Assembly: GCA_023105745.1 (NCBI GenBank) | Contig: JALGQZ010000004.1 | Location: 8,319,951 to 8,383,950, forward strand | DNA length: 64,000 bases | Direction of reading: 5' to 3' | Source of the DNA: Austropuccinia psidii | Lineage: Eukaryota; Basidiomycota; Pucciniomycetes; Pucciniales; Sphaerophragmiaceae | In this document: positions 22,384 to 34,559 of the stretch, one piece after another | Layout of the letters: each line of letters begins with the position of its first letter | Position numbering within the stretch: the first letter of the stretch is position 1 | Made by a program: the position numbers and the translations under genes | The notes under the pieces: model-generated | The model's database searches: none | Told to the model about the DNA's origin: nothing | The model's input: only the letters and a program-made list of their open reading frames with translations

Positions 22384-24223
22384 TGTAAGGTGTGGATATG
22401 AAACTTTGATTAAAAATCAAGTACTTTTCCTGTCCTCAAAATTTGTATAAGGTAAAAATCAATTAAAAATAGTATGAAATATTATTTTTAAGAGAAAACA
22501 CGCCAATTTTATTGTTTATAACTTTATTAGTATAAAACAATAATATTATAAAAATTTATTGTTTTACCAACAATAAAAATTTATCCAAAAAATACTCTAC
22601 AAGAGATATTTTAAGGCTACAAAAGAAATTTCTTCAAGAGCAATTTCAATTGGAATTAATTGAGCAAAGAACTGCAAGCAATTAATTAAAGAACAAAGTC
22701 TTTAAAAAGAATATTAAAGAGAAAACACGCCCAAAAGTGACCAGAGTGAATTTGGAAACAAAGTGACAAAGTTAACAGTGATGAAAGATGCTTTAATTCA
22801 CTTTTGGGGTGGTTCAGGGGTAAAAATGATTATAAGAGTTACAAACAATGATGATAATGATTGTTTCACGTGGTTAAAAGGATTAAAATGATTAAAAATT
22901 GGTGGTTGGAATCTTTGATTGATTGGTTTAACAGTGTTTAAACTAATTAATAAAAGGAAAAAGATTCTAACATGAAGAGAAAAGTGGGGCAAAGAAGACA
23001 TTCTTTTATAGCCATCAATTCTCTTGCTCCAAAAGTAAAATTTACTCTTGTCAGTCGTGAAAAACAGTCTGACAACAGAAAAGCCAATTATGGCATCATT
23101 GAACCCTGGTTTAGACCAAAAAGGGCTGGTTTAAGCCATTTTTAGCCATTTTTAGCCATTTTAGACCCTTAAATCAGCCATTACTATAGCAATACCAGGC
23201 CTAGAGCCTTCAAAACACGTCAGAATGTGTGTCAGAGGCGTAGAAACCAGTTAAAACTGTTTTTATTATGATTGTTTTATCTTAAGGGTAGTTTTACCTT
23301 CTTGGCAACAGCTAAAACTACCCCAGTTGGTATCAAAACCTCATCATCAATTGAGTCCACAGACCCTGTAACTCAATTCCAGGCCAAAAGTGATGAACTT
23401 TTGCGTGAATTTTGACATCCCACGCCTGTCAGCAAGGATTTTGGGGGTCTAGCTCCCCCTTAGAGCTGAAGTTCCTTTTCCCCCCCAAATTTAATCTTTC
23501 CAATTTATTTTTCCTTTAATTCCTCATCATGTATTATACTTATAATTTACACATGTAATTCAATTCAATTGTACAGTACAATACAGTAATAATTGACACC
23601 TCATATGTAAATCAAAGTTCACTTATGTAATACACGCGCACATTTTGACATTTCAATTGAATTCAATTGAAAATACTTCAATTCCTCATAACTTCTAAAC
23701 TAAACACAACACCTCAATTTTAACACAAAAATTGATGGTTAACACCACATGTGGTGTGAATTAAATTAAGGTTTTGAGGATTTTCAACTTTTGTATTGAA
23801 AATACTAAAAACTTAATTTAAGCTTATTTAGACTTGAGTTACAAGAATTTCACTCAGAGGTGACCCCACCTGATTTTTTATGAGGAATCCAATGGTGAAA
23901 TAAATTTTATATGTTTATTTATTGGATAAAAAGTTATAATAAATTTTATTTAACTTTTTTCCAAATTTATTTATTTTTTCACAATTTTGTTAAAATTTCA
24001 TTTTTACTTAAATTTTTCAAGTATAAATGTAATTTTATATTTACAAAATTTAATGTATTTTTATTTTTAAATTATAATTAATTTTTTATTTTTTAATATA
24101 ATTTTATATTTATATTTTGATTTTTATTTTAATAATATAAATAAATTTATTTTATTTATATTAATATGTTATTTTTTATATTTGTGGTCTTTTGGGTATA
24201 TGAAATTACCTCTAAGGCTCACA
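22384..24223 (-). mobile_element. Solo LTR, family B, with TSD AATTT
   Basis: The minus-strand start is TGTGAGCCTTAGAGG at 24223 and the end is CACACCTTACA at 22384. Flanks are aattt at 22379-22383 and aattt at 24224-24228. It matches the 5' LTR of the B element at 59682-61479 along its length. It lies in the leader of the D element and so is younger than that insertion. The frame at 22798-23001 within it is not a gene. Confidence 0.92.
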
Positions 24224-24228
24224 AATTT

Positions 24229-24510
24229 GATGAATAATCTGAAAATCAAATGATAATACGCCTGAATAAAGGATAAAGAATGAGATTGATGATTGAGATT
24301 AAGATTGGAAAAAGATAACAAAAATAAAATTGGGTCAGCTTTTGATTTTCAGAATGAAGAATGAATGATAGAAAATTGAGAGGTGACAAAGAATTGTTAA
24401 AGAGTCATAATTTCAATGAATGAATGAATGAAATTGATGAAGAATGAATGAATAAAATAATGAAGAATGAATGAATAGAATAAAAAGAAATTATGAGATA
24501 ATTAATATAA
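24229..24510. other. Leader of the D element, LTR side
   Basis: A-rich sequence with gaatgaatgaatgaaat repeats next to the 5' LTR. No TGG-type primer site is visible directly inside the LTR end (the minus strand reads TTATATTAATTATCTC), so the element may prime differently or the site has decayed. Confidence 0.55.
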
Positions 24511-26062
24511 TGTCACAGGGGCTCTTATGGAAGCAAGAGGGCCTGGCACTCAGGAATCAAGAACTCACTTGGAGGGCTCCTGAAAGATGATAAGAAATAC
24601 TATGGAATATATTTCTTAAGCAGGAATAAGAGAGACGACAGATATGCCAAAGATAACAAAGAATAAAGATAAGGAAGCCAAAGGCCAAAGATAAAAGAAA
24701 AGCCAAAGGCCAAGAAGCCAACCAAGTTAATCCTCAATTCACTGTTTCAACCTGCAAGAAAAGGAATGGAATTAGTAAAGGATATGACCACCAATATCCA
24801 CTGACAGGCAAGGAAGAAAAAGAGAGAGGGTGCTAATGACTGACTTAAGATTATCAGTATTAACTTTAATAAGGTAAAAGAAAATAAAGATAAAAACAAA
24901 TCCAATATATTAATTAACTGGGGAAAAAGTCCCCAGGTGATGAAAGGTGGCCAGTATATGTGAAAACTTGAAAGATTGATCCTGGAAGGTGAATCAATGA
25001 CTGTATTGTCCGAATTGGGAAATACAGCTCTGGCCATCTTGAAATTTGAACTGTGTGATGGAATTCACACAGCGGAATATGAAATGGCCCAATTGGGCCT
25101 AGGCCATACAGGTTGATTGAATGAGGCCTGTACGGATGAATTGAGTTGTCCAAGGAGTAATGAAATACTTGATGCCTTGAAAACTGATTGAACTGATGTA
25201 ATACCTCTTGAGAATTTCCCTTTGAATAATCCTGAATAATTTACCAACCCACTTCCTGCAGATACAGGTGGTTGGGATCCGCGAAGAGTCTTCTGATTGC
25301 TGCCATAACTTGTCAGACTGATGAGCTGAATAATCCTCCGTCAAAATGGGCGTTGGTTTTTGAGACCTTCATATGGAAAGATGGAAATGGGTCCTGAAAA
25401 CGTCACCATTGGATTGCTGAGAAAAAATGGTGCATAATGGTATATAATACCATATATGCACCATGCCTGCAACCTTAAGTAAGGATGGTATGAAGGATTG
25501 GAAAGAGTTCCCCATAGGTTGAGGGGGAAGTTGAATGAGCTGATCTGGTGGCCTCTGGTGGTATCCAGAGGCCATGACTGAAATATTGGTCTGTGGTGGT
25601 CCATGGCCAAAAAACAGGTCCTAGGGGATTTATGGCCAAATTGGTGTCCAGAAGGTCTTTGGCCAATTTTGGATCCAAGGGATTGATTGCCAATTTTGGC
25701 TCAGGTGGATCAGAATGTGGTTTGGGACCCACCTGGCCTTGGGGTCTAGGTGTCTTCCCCCTTTGGCCTCATTGGATTAGGCCAAAAGGAGCCTAATTGG
25801 CCTATGGACCCCTGGAAGACAAAAGGACCCCCAGGCACAAAATCAAGAGTGAAGGCCTGGAGGTTGGTGAGGTAGAAATTGGCCAAGAAGGCCAATTATG
25901 GCAGGATATGGCCATTGAAATGGTTTATGGCATAAGAGCCATAGAACACCCAAGGGGGCCGATTGGCCATAAATGATATGACATGACCAATTGGCCCCAA
26001 CTTGGCCCCAGGTTGGATTTCCGCAACCATCAAGGAGGAGGGTCAAACTCATGGTTGTGACA
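24511..26062 (-). repeat. 5' LTR, family D
   Basis: The ends are the same as the 3' LTR (minus TGTCACAACCATGAG… GAGCCCCTGTGACA), with shared internal blocks such as the caagtta/ggttgaaacagtg region and the ctccaggt/ggggaaaaa segment. The copies differ at many positions. Frames in it (24747-25800) are shadows. The G-rich stretch at 25.5-26.0 kb is full of ggccaa/ttggcc repeats. Confidence 0.82.
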
Positions 26063-29000
26063 CTTTCACCACTATATTTCATAGATAGCCCTTAAAATTT
26101 CTATTAAATCTATTTTTTATTGTAATTTTCCATTTAACAGTCATAGTTAAAGCTTTAAATAGTCTTATTATTACTTCAGAATAGACTATGACTTAAAAAT
26201 AGAGCTTTCCAAAAACAAGGTACTTGGAAAACATTTACCTTGAGACATTTGTTCTTGTGGCTGAATTGGATATCCTGTGATTTTTTCAAGATATTGCACC
26301 ATTCTGAAATTTATTCTTGCCAAGGCACAGCCTTGCAATATGTTTTCTAGTGGTTAAATTTGGAAGGATGTCATTTGATCAGAATATTGAATCATATGTT
26401 TCTTCAATTGCACCATATTCTTTGAATTATACTGATATTTGAACTAAACTCGACTCCTATTATGCACAGCCTTGAGATAATTTTTCTGGTGGTTCAATTT
26501 GAAATCTTGTCATCTGATCAAGATATTGCAGCATTCTTTTGGCTTATTGCACCATTCTGAACTTTATCATTGTCAGTGTATAGCCTTGAGATATTTTTGC
26601 TAGTGGTCAAATTTGAAATGGTCTCACCTGATCACAATATTTCACCATATATGTTTTGTTTATTGAACAATATTTCTTTTGAGCTATACTGATATTTTAT
26701 CCACACTTTATTCCTATTATGCACAGCCTTGAGGGAATTGTTCTTTTAAGAAACTTCTAAATTGTGTCATTTTGTACAGATATTGAACCACATGTTTGGT
26801 TGTTTGCACAAAATTTTAAAAATTATTCTTATTTCTACCAACCTTATTCCTCTTCTGAACAGCCTTGAGTTTTATTTAGCTAATTATTTTTCAATTTAAA
26901 ATTCAAGTTTTAAATGATACCTGTAATTTTTGCTTATGGGAGTCTAAGTGGTATTTGAGTAATCTAACACCATGATAGCTTATATGTAAGAGTAGTTCAT
27001 GTAAAGCAATGTAGCACATGATGTTCTAAGAGTAATGGTATTACCTGTGTAATTTACACATGGTTATTTATATTAAATACTTAAACAAGCTGAATTCCTT
27101 GTAGGAATATTCTTGTACCTAGTATATAGTGTGTAGTATTATTATTTTTCCTTGATAAATTATATCTAGAAAATTATTTGTGTTGTGGAGTTGAGGCAAC
27201 ATGTGACTATAGGCCAAATTTGATTTAGATTCCAGAAAAATATTTGTTTGTAATATTCTTATATAAGTATATTTTTCTTTTTTGAAAAGATTTAGTTTTA
27301 TTTTTCAATTTTTGATCTATATTTATTTATATATATATATAATTCTTTTTATTGAGCTTTCAGCATTTATCTTGTGGATTTGAACCTTGGTGGAACAGGT
27401 CTGAAATAAAACAATGTATGATGTGTTCTGACTAGCATCATTCTTTGTTAGTATGATAATAAGCCTTTCAAAACAGATAGGACAGTATTTTGATAGTCTT
27501 TGATGAAAATGAGATAAGCTGAGTTGGAAATAGGAGAAACTACTTGGAAAGCAAACTTTAATTAAAATGACTTGCATTAGTTGGTAGATAAGCTTACAAA
27601 TGACTCTCATAAGAGATTTCAGGCTACTCACACACATTGAAGAATTGTTGTAATAATTTAATCATTGCAAGTATATTTAGAAGTTCTTTTATTTCAATTT
27701 AGCAATATGTCTCCCACATTTTGAGCTGTGCTATCATCTTCTTATTAATTGCTATATTTGTTTCCCTTATATCATTTCTTTTGATTAAATATGAGATACT
27801 CCATATAATGGGGGTTAAGAGAATAAGAAAACATTGAGGAAAGTTTTTAGTTAGCTAGAAAGAATATGCAGAGCTGTAAAGAGCTTATGTAACACTTAAT
27901 GAATTTAATTGTCATCATTTGGACTATAATTTACTATTGTAGTTTTTTTCCTTGAATTAAAGACTATGATTCTTTTATTGTATAATCACTCTAACGAATG
28001 ATAACCAACCTTGTGTAAAAATAAATCATGTTAATCATCCATAAAACCCTGTTCTTTACAAAAATTAGTGGTATGTATTAAGAAATTTAGCAAGCCAAAA
28101 ATGTGAGATAACCTTAAAAAATACCATATCGGCCCTCTAGAAGCCAAAGTTCAGTTCTTTCAAAGAATAAATATACATAAAGAAGTCCAAAACAAAAAAC
28201 AGGAGAAGTAATCACAAATTTAGTCAAGAGTACTGTTGAATTACTTTAATGGATGGAAACCATAATCTGATGCTGAGTTCTAAAGGAAATATTTTCTGGG
28301 GAAAGGACTTTTTAGTCAAATGTTTGAGATAATAAAGCAACATTCTTTATATTAGAATCAGCACACAGGCTTCTGTCATCAGAAAGGATCATAAAAAATA
28401 CAGAAAGTAACAGCTCCATTATTACAATTCACATAAATCTATTTTGAAGATGTGACTGATTGATATTCTTGCATTGGGGACTTAACATCTTTAAAGATAA
28501 TGGATTTTTTATGGGAAGATTTGATATCCATATTCAAAGAGGGATACTTGTGCTCATGCAATCATAATGGACTTCAACAGATCTTGGGCAAAAAAAATAA
28601 TGTGGCTTCCCTGTCTTTAAAGGCTCACTAGAAATTATTCATTGGGAATGGAGGGTTTCCCACCTGAATTGGCTGGCCAATTTTGAAGCAAAGAAGAATT
28701 TCAAAAAAAATTAGAATCTTTAAAAACTAAGAATCTACATATTTGGGATGCAGTTTTTGGAACACCTGGAGTCTTAAATTCTCTCAATTTCTGGAAAGGT
28801 AGCACTTCTTTTGGAGAATTCATTTCAAGTGAGTGAATCATACATAGTTTGAGGTTTTGATAGGTGAAATATATGTTAGTTATAAATTGTAAAAATGAGT
28901 AGAGCCTTATTAGCTTTGAAATGAATAATAACACTTATGGGATTGGTTACAACTTGAAAAATAGGATATACCCCTCATTCTCAGTTTTTATGAAGCCTTC

Positions 29001-29493
29001 ACATAAACCTGAAGATAATAATTAAAAGAGTTTCAATGTGTAACAAGAAAATTAAATTATAGAGAGAAAATCTCAAGCATTATTATTGTTTTTATCAACC
29101 TCCATGATATGAATGTGGATGATAATATGAGAATTGACACTTGTCTCTCAGAAAAGAAATACGTTGAAATTTTGATTGTAATTAATGAGCAACATCATGA
29201 TCCAGTAGTTCTAAACACTTCACATTTAAAGAAAGGGTAGATTTCCTTACCAAAATATTAGATTTCAAATTTTAAACCAGCACATGATTTAATTGAGTAT
29301 TTGTGGAGTGAATTTGGCTTTCAATAGATAAATTGTAATTGATATTTCCCTCATTTAATTAATTCTGGCTTTAACTTTCTTTTGTTTTTTTCAAATAATT
29401 ACTAGAAAATTCTTATCAAAAACAACAATTCATCACAGAAATACAATTATTTAAACTTAGACACACCCTCTTTTCTAAAGCTTGTATGCTCTC
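26063..29493. other. AT-rich relic sequence, no supported gene
   Basis: No ORF in this 3.4-kb stretch has a recognisable domain. Small frames at 27323-27637 and 28701-28934 are not supported. It does not continue the A LTR interrupted at 14564. It contains the CCTTGAG repeat at 26230-26890 and therefore may be an old relative of LTR E. Confidence 0.6.
26230..26890. repeat. Five to six degenerate tandem units with CCTTGAG cores
   Basis: Units begin near 26238, 26332, 26471, 26587, 26727 and 26861. Each has (cac/tat)agccttg(a/c)(g/a), then a ttctggtgg-like stretch, then tgtcat(t/c)tgatca(a/g)a(a)tattg(a/c)a, and ends with ttattcctattatgcacag. Spacing is about 94-140 bases. The same unit occurs in LTR E at 8.8-9.1 kb, and weakly near 0.8 kb. 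Confidence 0.7.
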
Positions 29494-31282
29494 TGTAAGG
29501 TGTGGATATGAAACTTTGATTAAACATCAGGTACTTTTCCTGTTCTCAAAATTTGTATAAGGTAAAAAAAGATTAAAAATAGTATGAAATTTTAACTTCA
29601 TAAGTATAAAACAATAATATTATAAAGATTTATTGTTTTACCAACAATAAATATTTATCCAAAAATACTCTACAACAGATATTTAAGGCTACAAAAAAAA
29701 TTTCTTCAAGAGCAATTTCAATTAAAATTGATTGAGCAAAAACTGAAAGCAATTAATTAAAGAACAAAGTCTTTAAAAAGCTATTTAAATATAAAACACG
29801 CCCAAAAGTGACCAGAGTGAATTTGGAAATAAATTAACAAAGTTAACAGTGATGAAACATGCTTTAACTCACATATGGGGTGGTTCAAGGGGTAAAAAAA
29901 TTATAAGAGTTACAAAAAATGATTATAATGATTTTTTCATGTTGTAAAATTTTTTTAAAATGATTTAAAAAGGGTGGATGGAATATTCTATTGATTGGTT
30001 TAACAGTGTTTAAACTAATTATAGAAGGAAAAGATTATAACACAAAGAGAAAAGTGGGGCAAAGAAGACATTCTTTTATAGCCATCAATTTTCTTACTCA
30101 AAAAGTAAAATTTAATCTTTTCAGTCTTGGAAAAAACTCTGACAACATAAAAGCTAGTTATAGCATCATTGCACCCTGGTTTAGGCCAAAAAAGGGCTGG
30201 GTTTAGCCATTTTTGCTTATTTTTAGGCCTTTTAGACCGTTAAATCAGCCATTACTATAGTAAAACATGGTCTAGAGCCTTCAAAACACGTCAGAATGTG
30301 TATAAGAGGCGTAGAAACCTGTCAAAACTGTTTTTACTAACATTGTTTCAGCTTAAGGGTAGTTTTACCCTCTTGACAGCAGTTCAAACTACCCTGGTTG
30401 GTATCAAAACCTCATCATTAATTGAGTCACAGACCCTGTGACTACATTCCAGGCCAAAAGTAATGAACTTTTGCATGGATTTTGACCTCCCACCCCAGTC
30501 AACAGGGATTTTGGGGGTCTGGATCCCCCTTGGAGCTAGAGTACCTTTCCCCCCCAGAATTAATCTTTCCAATTTATTTTTTTCTTTAATTCCTCATCAT
30601 GTAATACACTTGTAATTTACACATACAATTCAATTGAGTATTACGGTAAACAGCTGCAATAATTAATACCTCATTTGTAAATTACAGTTCACCTATGTAA
30701 TACACGCGCACATTTTGACATTTCAATTGAAAATACTTCAATTTGTCATAACTTTTAAATTACACACAATACCTGAATTTTAACACAAAAATTGATGGTT
30801 AACACCATATGTGGTGTGAACTAAATTAAGGTTTGGAGAATTTTCAACTTTTGTACAGAAAATACTAAAAACTTGATTCAAACTTATTTAGAGTTGAGTT
30901 ACAGAAATTTTACCCAGAGTGACCCCACCTCATTTTTTATGAGGAATCCAATGGTGCAGTACTTTTCTTAAGTTTTTTTATTGGATAAAAATTTATAATA
31001 CATTTCATTGAAATTTTTACAAAAATATTTTCATTTAATGAATTTTATTAAAAATTCATTTTTACTTAATTTTTTCAAGTAAAAAAAATGCATTTTCATA
31101 ATTTTAAAATTTAATGTAATTTATATTTTAAATTATAATTATATTTCCATTTTTCTATATAATTTTGTATTTATATTTTCCTTTTCTTTTGATAATATGA
31201 ATGAATTCATTTTATTTATATTTGTATCTTATTTTGTTATTTGTGGTCTTTTGGGTATGCAAAAATACCTCTAAGGATTAGA
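29494..31282 (-). repeat. Decayed LTR, family B
   Basis: The left end TGTAAGGTGTGGATATGAAAC matches the B family end. Alignment with the copy at 22384-24223 runs through to ttttgggtatgcaaaaatacctctaagg near 31276. The right terminus is altered (ggattaga instead of ggctcaca). Flanks ctctc and gtctc would be a 4-of-5 duplication. No internal sequence is attached. Confidence 0.82.
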
Positions 31283-32087
31283 GTCTCCTACTCAGAATAA
31301 TGATTTATTTGAAGATATTTTCACAAAATCCCCATATAATTGATTAATATTTTACTCTTGGTTTCCTGAGGCATTATTCTGTTCTTATTTTGATCAATTT
31401 AATTTTTTTTCTGAGAAATTGAAGCTGAGCATGAAAGCTCTTTCAGTTATCATTCAAAATTTCTATTTTCTCTTTCTGAGTATCACTTTTGAAATCAAGA
31501 GGTTATTTTCATTTCTGAGAATTGTTTTATTACTTACAGGCTGCTTAAGAATTAAACTTATTGCCTCTATTGGCACTTGCATAATTTTCCTTTGAGTGTT
31601 AATAAAACCAGTTTCAGAAGTACCACTAGGTTACCATTTCTATATTTGATGATATATTCCTCAGAATTTAAGTGTTGATGTATTCAAGATGGCCTATCTA
31701 TGCATATAACAACAGTAAATGATTATAATTTTTTAGCTGAATTATAGAATACCTGCGCTGAATGGAAGTAAAATCATAATGAATCCCCATAAAAATTGCA
31801 TCAAAGTTCATTGTGACTCTTCAATAAGATAATTCACCTAAGTTATTTGTTCCAAATTCTGGGAGTTTGCTCACATAACCCCAAGAAACACCAAAGGTGG
31901 TAAGGCTCAAGTAAAAAGTGATTTCAATGATTTATTTCAATTCATTGAAAATAATTTTTACAAGTTAGTTTTAACAATACAACCCTGAGATTAGATGTAT
32001 TTTACAGATGGTTACAGATGGAAAGGAATATTTTAATAGCTACAGGTTTCATTTTAGGCCAAAATGTCTAATCAAATAGAGTTACAG
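31283..32087. other. Unassigned AT-rich sequence
   Basis: I see no gene, repeat or element signature in these 800 bases. Confidence 0.5.
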
Positions 32088-32985
32088 TGTCAGCCTGTGA
32101 CTCAAGACCGTATCAAAAGCATGACAGCAAAAATGAAATAAGCCAAAGATGGGAGAAAATACCCCCAAAAATTCAACTGAGCCATGATAGCTCATAGATG
32201 GTATTAGAAGAAATATGAAAAAATCCTCTTTCCAAATATATAACTCCCACATCCATAAGACAAAAGATAACAAAGTTATTTCTGCTCAAAGCAAGAACAT
32301 GGAATAAAACTTAAATTTAACCTCTAATCTGAAATCCAGAGAAAAATTAAGAAACCTATCAAATGGGTGTTCACATTTTCACTCTCATCTAAGGTTATCC
32401 AATGGTACCAGCCAGACCAAGATAGCATCAAAACTACAGAAGGTATAACCAAAATTAAGCCAAATAGGGGGGACAAAATATTCACCTCTCATCTGACTTC
32501 TACAGTTTTATTTTGAGGTAGCCAAAGTAAAGTTTTTTTGGCATTAGAATCATTAGCGCTTTCTTATGGTGCCATTAATCATCTTATAAATCATCTAGAA
32601 AAGAGTTTATGGGGAAACTAAACTATATACAGTATTTGAGAAAAATCCATATCTTAATAATGGAATTTGAAAGTAGTATAGCTTTACCATATTTAGTGTT
32701 ACCCATACCAAATGAATTACCATTGTGTATCCCCAGCCCAGGGCTATACAGTCAACCAAATTTGAGCTCATTATCTTGAAACCTGCCAAAGGTATGGCAG
32801 ATTCAATGTTAAAGTCTCAGTTTGGTCAATACACCTCTACTGTGAAATAATATATCATATCCTTGAATATGAGGGGTCAATTCTACAAAGGAGCCTGTTT
32901 ATCCTTAAAAGCCTTATATTTTTGCCTGTATGCGGTCCCCATATAGGTTCTGTACAGAATTATATGCATCAGAAATGACAGAAGG
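32088..32985 (+). repeat. LTR fragment, family A, 5' portion
   Basis: It starts TGTCAGCCTGTGACTCAAG and follows the A family through a gtatgcggtccccatataggttctgtacagaat segment to 32985, where an A LTR in opposite orientation begins. The remainder was not found to the right of that element. It is highly diverged from the other copies. Confidence 0.75.
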
Positions 32986-34482
32986 TGTTGGGGTGAGTCT
33001 AAATAGAAGCTATAAAATGAAAAGAAACCCAGTATTATTACTGTGACAGATAAAAAGTGAATAATCTTAATAATAAAGGTCCTACGGTTCACATGGTAAC
33101 AGTGGTAATGAGTATATTGAGGACCTTTGTTGGAAAAATTGAATATCTTTTGACTATGAAGAAGTATTATAAGAATTAAGCTCTTGATTATATCTGATAT
33201 TCTAAGGACTCTACTGGCCAATCATAGTCCTTTCAAGTGGGAATAGTAAATAATAAAATAATGATGAGATTTTTCACTGAGAAAGATCCCTATTTTATAT
33301 CCTTTGAGGACTTTGAAGGTCTGATAAGATCTACAAATGTATGAAGAGTGAAGGCCTTCACTATGCTGGGTGAATTGTGGTTATATACCATCAATTCCCA
33401 TGTCCTTAAAGCCATAATTGTGGTTTTAAGACCACAAATCATCATTATGGATCAATAAAGGGTAAAGAAATTCTTCACAGGCCACTTCAACACTAATTTG
33501 ACATCTCCCTGGTGTTTGAAAACTAATATTGATCATTCCATAAGGTTTTAAGCTTTCAACAATGATTATTTGAAGTATCAAGACAATACTGGTTGGTACA
33601 GGTCTGGTACAGACCATTATTGACAAAAAACGTCCAATCCACATATATCAGTCAGTTTTGGATATATGAAAAATCCAAAATTACAGAATTAACAGGCTTT
33701 ATTAGTTCTTCAATTGCATATGCTTCATGTTTACCCTTCTCAAAAATAGCAAAAGTCATAAGGGTTTCAGCTTTTTTGATGTATTTTTGTACATCAGTAT
33801 GTGGCTTGAAAAACTTCCACGCCAGATATCTTCTCCAATTTAGAAGATATCTGTATTCCAATGATACAGAATTGTAGGGATTGTTGAGCTTCAAAGCTCA
33901 GTATACAACATGGTACAGCTGTATGAATGTATGCCAAAGATACAGGGGTTCCTGCATATTGCTATATGAATACATCCTGTAATTTGAGCAGTAATACTTT
34001 GAACCAAGAGCCCTCTTCCAATTTTAGAGATACAGGAGTCAAACGTATCTTCAATTGAAGATATAACTCTTATTGGTACTTTGGTTGTACCTTTGTACAG
34101 CATTGTACAAGCACTCTTAGACTTCCTGGGGGTTGTTGGTGAAAAAAGGTGGTATGATGGTATTTCCTGATGTAGGAATGCTACATAAAAATAGATCATA
34201 CAGTTAGATAGCTCTTCATGAGAAATTCAAAAAAAAACTTTTCTGTGGGGTTTGAATTAAATATACAGAACTTAGATGGTAGTTGAAAATAAATTTTATT
34301 GCTTATTTGATCTTATCTTTGTCTTTTATTCTCCTATTTGGGTAAGGTAGGTATATTTATATTTGCAGATTTTTCCTCTTTATATTTGAGCTTTATTTGA
34401 TATATTTGTCCAATAGTATTCATACCATTATCACTGGTATGTTGGATTTCATGTGATTCTCTGTTGGAGTCATAGGCTGACA
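32986..34482 (-). repeat. 3' LTR, family A, strongly diverged
   Basis: The minus start is TGTCAGCCTATGACTCC at 34482, next to the purine tract. The other end (plus TGTTGGGGTGAGTCTAAAT at 32986) aligns with TGTCAGGGTGAATCTATGA of the solo A LTR at 54077. Much of the middle has diverged. Confidence 0.75.
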
Positions 34483-34559
34483 TACCCTCCTTCAAAAGAA
34501 GGCTCATCATCTATGAGACTCTTCTGTCCTCCTCAAAACTCAATTTTCCATCTGGGATG

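Larger units (their letters stand above)
14565..26062 (-). mobile_element. Ty3/gypsy chromovirus, family D, both LTRs present
   Basis: The minus-strand order is LTR (26062 to 24511), leader (split by a solo B LTR), gag, protease, RT, RNase H, integrase, chromodomain, purine tract, LTR (16080 to 14565). The domain order with a C-terminal chromodomain is that of chromoviruses. The flanks do not match (aaaaa at 14560-14564, ctttc at 26063-26067), and the interrupted A LTR does not resume on the right, so a rearrangement or recombination with another copy is likely. The two LTRs differ at many positions, suggesting age or separate origins. Pol carries about four in-frame stops and two frameshifts. 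Confidence 0.85.

Noticed and set aside
26063..26067. ctttc next to the D LTR as the same target site as the D LTR at 45836
   Set aside because: The shared ctttc is only five bases and the wider flanks differ; probably coincidence.
24747..26082. Several minus and plus frames in the 5' LTR of D
   Set aside because: The region is LTR with repeated ggcc/ttgg motifs; frames are short, overlapping and unsupported.
33593..34199. Small frames at 33.4-34.2 kb
   Set aside because: They lie inside a diverged A LTR and lack codon or domain support.
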